Shown: positions 58,562 to 64,000 of the stretch, in pieces
How positions within the stretch are numbered: position 1 is the stretch's first letter
Layout: each line of letters opens with the position of its first letter
Source of the DNA: Portulaca oleracea
Taxonomy: Eukaryota > Streptophyta > Magnoliopsida > Caryophyllales > Portulacaceae
Length of the DNA stretch: 64,000 bases
Assembly: GCA_029582165.1 (NCBI GenBank)
Contig: CM055884.1
Location: 16,696,537-16,760,536, forward strand
Direction of reading: 5' to 3'
Notes under the pieces: model-generated
Seen by the model: only the letters and a program-made list of their open reading frames with translations
The model's database searches: none
Told to the model about the DNA's origin: nothing
Position numbers and translations under genes: made by a program

Positions 58562-60272
58562 TGTTTAGACCCAATTTTGTGTCTATATAGCGTCTTAATT
58601 GTTAGGCTTTTGACTTGTTTCGTAGTTTAATTTCATTGTTTTTAATACGTTTTTTGTTATTTTGTAGATTTTGGAGTCTTTACTCAAAACGTGGTAAAAA
58701 GGGACATTTTGCAGCTATTTTGGGAATCCTGAGATTTCTCGGGTCTTGACCGAGTCAAGGGCGAAGAAAGTAAAAAGGCTGGACATATCGAGCGGCTCAA
58801 AAGAAAAAGTTTTGCTGAGTTTTGCCATAGTAGCCCCCGCCACCCTCTTTGTAGCGGGTGCTACCCTTTCTCCTCCGCTCGCCGTTACACGCACCTAGGC
58901 GTAACCCCCGTCACCCTCTACGTAGCGGGCGCTACGCCCCGAGCTTCAGCTTGACCGGGCAAGACCGTACCTACGGTCCTGAGGACCGCACCCGCGGTGG
59001 TGCCAAGGTGTGTGTAGGAAGTGAAGTGCCAAGGTGTGCTGTGAAGGGGAGAAGAATCGCCTAGCTTGATTCGCTTGACCGCACCTACGGTCCAGATACA
59101 CCGTGCCTACGGTGTTGGGAAGGAGAGAAAATCGCCCAGTTCACTTCGCAGGACCGTAGCTACGGTCCCGTAGACCGTACCTACGGTCCCCTGCAGTTCG
59201 AGCAATTCTGTTGGGTGAAGTGCTACATTTTGAGTAACCTTTCTGGCTTGTATATATTGCTACATTGGACGATTAGTGGGGGGAGGCAATCTTAATTCCA
59301 TCTTAATTTTATCTTATCATATTAGCAACATTTTAGCCTTCAATTAGAGAGAGTTCCTAGTGATTAGTGAGTGATTACACTTGGATTATTGCTTTTGCAC
59401 TGGATTCTATTGGAATTCTATTGAAGTTTTGAAGATTTATCTTATTTTGGAGCATTGGATTCTTATTATTCTGGAGCATCTTTCCATTGGCATCAAATTA
59501 ATGAGCATTCCTTAGCTCTTACTCTCTTTAGTTCATCCATTTACTCTTTAATATCTGTTTTTGTTATTAGATTGCTTAGTGTTCGTTGATTGTTGCTATT
59601 GTTGCTTTGATTAACTAGAGTCTCTGTTTTAAGCATGGATAATGTTATTAATATTGTTAGCATGTTAGTCAAGATGATTAGAGGCTAGAAACCTTATGGG
59701 TTAGGGAGAAACTAAGGATGTGAATAGTTTATTTGGATTGGGTTAGCAATTTTAGGAGGTAATTTGTAGTGAAATCAATTTCCCATTCCTATTCTTCCCT
59801 TAAGTAGTATGTATTTGGGTATGAAAGTCCCCGAATACATTCAACACTTGAGTTGGTAGGCGGAATTGGGATAGTTAGTATTCTATTTACAAAAGTGAAT
59901 AGAAGCTAATTAGAGAGTCCCGTTTCTTTAACCCTCCGGGTCCGTGGTGCGCTTGTAGGAAGTTAATCCGGATTATCCTTGAAGGAAGAAATCTGGTGGG
60001 TTTATTCTAACGGGATTGTCACTTGATTCTACTATTTTGTTGCTTTCTAATTGCGAAACCCTCATCCTTATTACCTTTTGCGTCCCGAAATCTCCCGACA
60101 CCCATTGTTCCCCGTATTGACTTAACCATAGTTGTGTTTGTTCTGTTCGTCACCAAAATCCCTCTTGTTATCTTGCGATCCTAAACCTCACCTAGGGTCA
60201 ATTAGTCCTAGCCAAGGCCCCTAGCTCCCTGAGAAGAACGATACAAAATCGGGGTACAAGAACCACGTTATA
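58562..60272 (+). repeat. Athila-C 3' LTR
   Basis: It is 1,711 bp, starting TGTTTAGACCC at 58562 and ending TTATA at 60272, followed by GCCAT. It differs from the 5' LTR by scattered substitutions and small indels, including loss of about 35 bp in the dyad array. The dyads lie at 58957-59193 and the TATA-like element at about 59250. Confidence 0.9.
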
Positions 60273-60277
60273 GCCAT

Positions 60278-61033
60278 CCTGCAGCTTTTCTTACTTCTGG
60301 TGAATGAATTTATTGCACCCTTCTAAATACAAATTTCTAAAATTTGTAAATTTTGGAAATAATGTTCCTTCTGGATTAGGGACAACATGACCTTCATTAG
60401 TCCAGAATTCTCTTAACATCCCATATTCCCAACCCTTCATGATTGGATCATTAGGAGGGGTAGTATTAGGGCAGAAGTGTACTTTCTCTACTCCACCAAA
60501 ATCTAAGAAACTAACATTTTTCCCCCCAAGCGCTCCAGACTTCACCGTTATAATATCTCAAGGGATCCATGACGGATTCATACCACTCATGAAACCAATT
60601 TTTCTGAGCTTTACTTGTAATAACACTCTGAATATCATAACAACTTTCGAGATAATTAATCTGAATTTCATCGAGACTAAATTTCTCGGCTGTCAGATAT
60701 TCAGCATAACTAAAAATAAACTTGCATCTTTTCTTTTTATTTTTTCTAACATTACTTAGATCGAATCTACCAGGAGGTGACACCCTTCCTAGTAATTCGG
60801 GTAACTGGCGTTCTACTTCATCCCTTGTCGCCGCGAGACGTTCACCATGTTGAATTACATTGGCTAATTCTCACGTCAGGCTGTCTGCTAATGAATTCTC
60901 TGAACCCTGTATGTGTTCAATAGAGAAAGAGAACTGGTTAAGCCTTAATTGCCAATGTAGAAGTCTCCCTTGCGCTTGCATATTTGATTTTTTTATTTTT
61001 TTTTTGACAAAGCCAAGTATACCTTTGCAATCA
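60278..61033 (-). pseudogene. Endogenous caulimovirid copy 2, RNase H-end part (inverted)
   Basis: It continues copy 2 beyond Athila-C and is the reverse complement of about 44104-44860: the unknown post-RNase H region (60291-60783) and the end of RNase H (60784-61033). Homology to copy 1 stops at 61033, where Athila-B sequence begins. The open pieces at 60291-60545 and 60511-60783 are slightly less broken than in copy 1. Confidence 0.75.
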
Positions 61034-61380
61034 TCTTGAGGTATGCATGCCTCATGATTATCTGAGTATTGACCATGTACCTAACATCCTTTCCCTGCCG
61101 AGAAATGAGGATGTCCATCCCGCTCCTCCAGCGGCCCCTATGGATGGCGATGGTGAAGATGATGATGATGAGGCGGGCGAGTCTACCTTTGATTCGAGGT
61201 TTGACTCTCTTATGGCCTCCCATACCGGCCACTTTGCGTTCTTATTGTGAGTCTGAGTTTGCCTATCTCCGGTCTTCCCAGACTAGGTTAGAGGAAAACC
61301 AAGCCCATATGCTTAATTTGTTACGTGACATGCAAAATTGGCACCCCTACCAACCCTACCCTCCTCCTCCTCCACCTTAG
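61034..61380 (+). pseudogene. Athila-B env-position ORF, C-terminal piece
   Basis: A short acidic open frame (61047-61250) continues, after a frameshift, to a Gln/Leu coiled-coil-like segment (SSQTRLEENQAHMLNLL) and a proline-rich end at 61380. The organisation (acidic tract, coiled coil, proline-rich tail, then untranslated region and G-tract) is that of the C-terminus of the Athila-C ORF ending at 56143. The 5' part is missing at the junction with pararetroviral copy 2. Confidence 0.5.
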
Positions 61381-63403
61381 TGACCTATTTGTTACCCCTT
61401 TGTGCTTAGTTTCATGTTGTTCTATGCATTGAGGACAATACTTTGTCCAAGCATGGGGGGTTAACTTGACAAAATTGAGTCATCATCTTGTGTGTATATG
61501 ATTTTCTTTAGTTTTTTTCTTTGTCCTTTTGAGTTAGTTTGTTTCATTTTTAGTTTTCTTTTTAGTTTAGTTCTTAGATTTCATATTTATTTTCCTTTAA
61601 TTTTTATCTTGATTTTGATTTTCTTTAAGATTTCTTTAGTTTTTATTTTGATTTTCTCTTTTAGTTTGTTTAGGGCTTTATTTTAGTTTATTTTTCTAGT
61701 TTTCATTTGTAATTCTTTTGCATCCACGTAGAATTACATTAGTTAGTATCATTTTAGATTTTATTTCTTTTTATTTCTTAGTTTTTAGTTTCTTATTTTC
61801 TAGTTTTTCATTCGACTTTTCATTTGACTTTTGTTTTAAGTTTTTGAAAAAACCAAAAAATTCAGAAAATTTAAAAAATTGAAAAAGAAGAAAAACAAAA
61901 AAAATTAGGATAGGTTAGGATTAGTGAATAAAAACTTCTCCGGTGATAAATTAAAGCTAGATAAGTTTTCTTTTAGTTTGATTTAGTCTTGCATAGCCCT
62001 TTTGTGAATTTAAGTTTTGAAAAGAGTTGTGAAAACTAAAAGAGTTTAGAATCATACTTTGAAAATGATGATTGATTGCCTTTTCTATGATCATTTGGAA
62101 TAAGTTTAGCACATATACATGTATTTGAGCTAGGTTTATTTGAGAGCATTAACCCGTGAGACCAAAAGCCTAAATGACTAATAATTTTTTATTAGTCTCA
62201 TATTTCCATGTGTGACTCATCCTTAGTGTCATTCTCTAGAATTTGCAACGTATCTCCTTGAAACTGCATGTTTGCTTGTGCTTTGGTAATATGATAGAGG
62301 TATTCTTGATTATATATAAGCTACATAGCCAAATAGCCAACCTTATTACATGTGAAACTCCTCCTTTAACCCTCTTTTAGCCTTTATCACTTTTATTTTT
62401 GATTACCTATATCTATAGTCATGGCCAAATATTTGATTTCCTACCCTTAAACCTATGCTTGGAGTATTAGAATGTGAAGAGTTGGGTTGATTGTGATGTT
62501 TTTGTGGTTTGGTTATGTTGGGGAAGTTGTGAAGTTGAACATCTTGAGATTGCTCATCATTGTAGCTTGATATACTTTTTATTTTGATTAGTAGTATATT
62601 TTGAAAAGAAAAAAAAAGAGTGAAGAAATGCAAAAAGAAAAAAATGAGAAAAAAAGGAAAAAAAATGCTTAGTGTTAGTTTATTTGATTACTTTGAGGCA
62701 TATTTCCACTTGATATTGGGATGCATTGTTGTGAATATAAGGTGTGAGAGTTCTTAATTGTACAATTTGGTGAGGTTTCTGATCCAAGTCTTGTCTTTTA
62801 GCTCCACTTCCCCAAATATACTTCTACTTCTCACCGTTAACCTTAGCTCCATTACAACCCATTTGAAAGTCCTCTTGATTATCATTGTACCTTGCATTTT
62901 AGCGATAGAGAGTTGAGATTATTTGCAAGCTTATGGTAGAATGTTGCTTTGTGATTGAGTATTGAGGGCACCTTTATTGTTTTATTCATATTCAAACACA
63001 TGAGAGGAGTGTTTCCACATTCCCTAGAGTGAGGTTGCTCTCAATTTACCTAGCTTCATCCTTAATGTGTGACTGCTTGTTTCATTAGAGATTAGGAGGG
63101 TGATTAGTTTGATCTTGTTTAGTATAGTTTTTGTAATTCTTTCTATGGTTTCATCTTCTCTTGTATATATACTTTCTTTCATACTTGGGCTATGCTTGAT
63201 TAAATTTGATTGATTGAACGTCTTATCGATGCTTTCCTGAGGAGATTTGTAAATAAATTTTTCATTTTCCTTTAAAACTTTTTCTTTTGATTTGAGTCAT
63301 TTTGTCCCGTTTATTTTCTCTTTTCGTTATTTTCTTTATTTTCTACTACATTTGTGAGTTTAGCCTTGCTTAGCGATAAGCAAGGTGTAAGTATGGGGGG
63401 ATT
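61381..63403 (+). other. Athila-B 3' untranslated region and polypurine tract
   Basis: 2 kb of T-rich non-coding sequence. A G-tract (GCATGGGGGG, 61451-61460) is preceded by the stem GGACAA...TTGTCC (61433-61448). The terminal polypurine tract (63391-63403) is preceded by a perfect 9-bp stem (63364-63372 with 63377-63385, 4-base loop GCGA). The short open frames here are low-complexity. Confidence 0.6.
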
Positions 63404-64000
63404 TGATGAGTGTATTTTATATTTATGTGTTCTTGGATTATTTGGAGTTAATTTAAGTGCTTATCGATATGAATGTATTATTTTGTACTCAAATTCTCTA
63501 TTTTATGTTTGGTTGGAGTTTGGTATAATTTTTGTAGGAAAGTGGTGTGCAAAGTGAAGAAATCAAGCTCAAATACAAGCATTGGAGTCCAAGTAGATCA
63601 TAAGCATTAGAAGAAATCTACCCAAGGCCCAAGTTAAGGCCCAAAGTATCAAAAGGAAGTCGTTAGGCTTCAACACGAGTGCACAAGAGTCCAACACGAC
63701 CCATGTTAGGGTCCAGAGAGGAGGAAAAAAGGAAGCAACCTTCACCATGACCCGTGTCAAGTCACCACAGACCGTGGTGATGCAACACAGTCCGTGGTGG
63801 GGTCTGTTTATTGCATTTTTCCATTTCATATGATCTTAATTGCTATATAATGGCTATGTCGGTTGTGTTGATTACTGATTCAAGTACTCCATTATCTTCA
63901 TCCTCAGCCACATTCATCCTCCCTCTCATCTACAATTCCATCCACATTCATAGTAGTTGAAGATTGAGAGTTTTGTTGAGTTTTGAAGATCGATTCTCAA
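63404..64000 (+). repeat. Athila-B LTR, left part (continues past the window)
   Basis: It starts TGATGAGTGTATTTTATA directly after the polypurine tract and is similar in its opening to the Athila-A LTR (TGATAAGTGATTTTTG). It holds an acceptor-like TTTTTGTAGGAA (63530), a dyad cluster (63660-63805) and a TATA box TATATAA (63844-63850). Confidence 0.7.
63660..63850 (+). promoter_or_regulatory. Dyad cluster plus TATA box, Athila-B LTR
   Basis: Imperfect inverted motifs occur, such as CCACAGACCGTGGTG, GACCCATGTTAGGGTC and CAGTCCGTGGTGGGGTCTG (about 63685-63805), ending about 40 bp before TATATAA. The sequence differs from the dyads of Athila-A and Athila-C, but the position is the same. Confidence 0.5.

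Larger units (their letters stand above)
46356..60272 (+). mobile_element. Athila-C, complete Athila-type Ty3/gypsy element
   Basis: A 13.9-kb element inserted in pararetroviral copy 2 has two LTRs (46356-48106 and 58562-60272), the perfect 5-bp duplication GCCAT, a tRNA-Asp primer site, gag, protease, RT, RNase H, integrase, an env-position ORF and a terminal polypurine tract. The domain order and the env-position ORF define it as Athila-type. Nonsense codons and frameshifts show it is inactive. The outer ends read TA instead of TG (46356) and TA instead of CA (60272). Confidence 0.9.

Overview
The window is plant nuclear DNA made almost entirely of decayed, nested retroelements; I found no intact host gene. 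The content indicates an angiosperm, probably a eudicot: Ty1/copia elements of Sirevirus type with tRNA-Met primer sites, Athila-type Ty3/gypsy elements with tRNA-Asp primer sites, an endogenous caulimovirid (plant pararetrovirus), L1-type LINE pieces, a Mutator-like transposase pseudogene and MITEs. The species cannot be fixed from the sequence. 'Athila-A', '-B', '-C', 'Copia-1', 'Copia-III', 'family I' and 'family II' are labels used only here.

Layout. 1-575: end of a TRIM-like mini-retrotransposon. 1604-1845: a MITE. 1915-4796: Copia-1, a broken Sirevirus-like element (LTR, gag, protease, start of integrase), cut at 4797 by Athila-A. 4797-10325: Athila-A, whose 5' LTR carries a hAT-like insertion that itself holds a Mutator-type MITE; its gag-protease frame runs straight into the post-pol spacer, so RT, RNase H and integrase are absent. 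10330-11925: minus-strand MULE transposase pseudogene. About 11955-12500: AAT/AAC-rich microsatellite.

12539-26488: a tandem array on the minus strand, LTR-gag-LTR-gag and so on, of a gag-only Sirevirus-like family (family I). It has five complete LTRs of about 790 bp, one LTR stub, and a period near 3.24 kb. 26489-38001: two further gag-only elements of a related family (II). The second has a perfect 5-bp target duplication, contains the 5'-truncated pol and 3' LTR of Copia-III, and sits inside what looks like an exon of an unidentified, now dead, host gene. A LINE fragment lies at 28739-29745.

39180-46355 and 60278-61033: an endogenous caulimovirid as two copies in head-to-head inverted orientation, with their promoters facing each other across a spacer of about 143 bp. 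Copy 1 runs from the tRNA-Met primer site through zinc-knuckle, movement-protein-like, protease, RT and RNase H remnants to its promoter. Copy 2 is split by Athila-C (46356-60272), a 13.9-kb element with both LTRs, a 5-bp target duplication, decayed gag-pol and a long env-position ORF. 61034-64000 is the 3' end of another Athila-type element (Athila-B), ending inside its LTR.

The most unusual items are the gag-only tandem array whose three middle units share one nonsense codon; the head-to-head pararetrovirus with opposed promoters and an apparently unusual domain order; arrays of short dyads just upstream of the TATA box in the LTRs of three different Athila-type elements and again before the env-position region of two of them; and perfect hairpins abutting the terminal polypurine tract.
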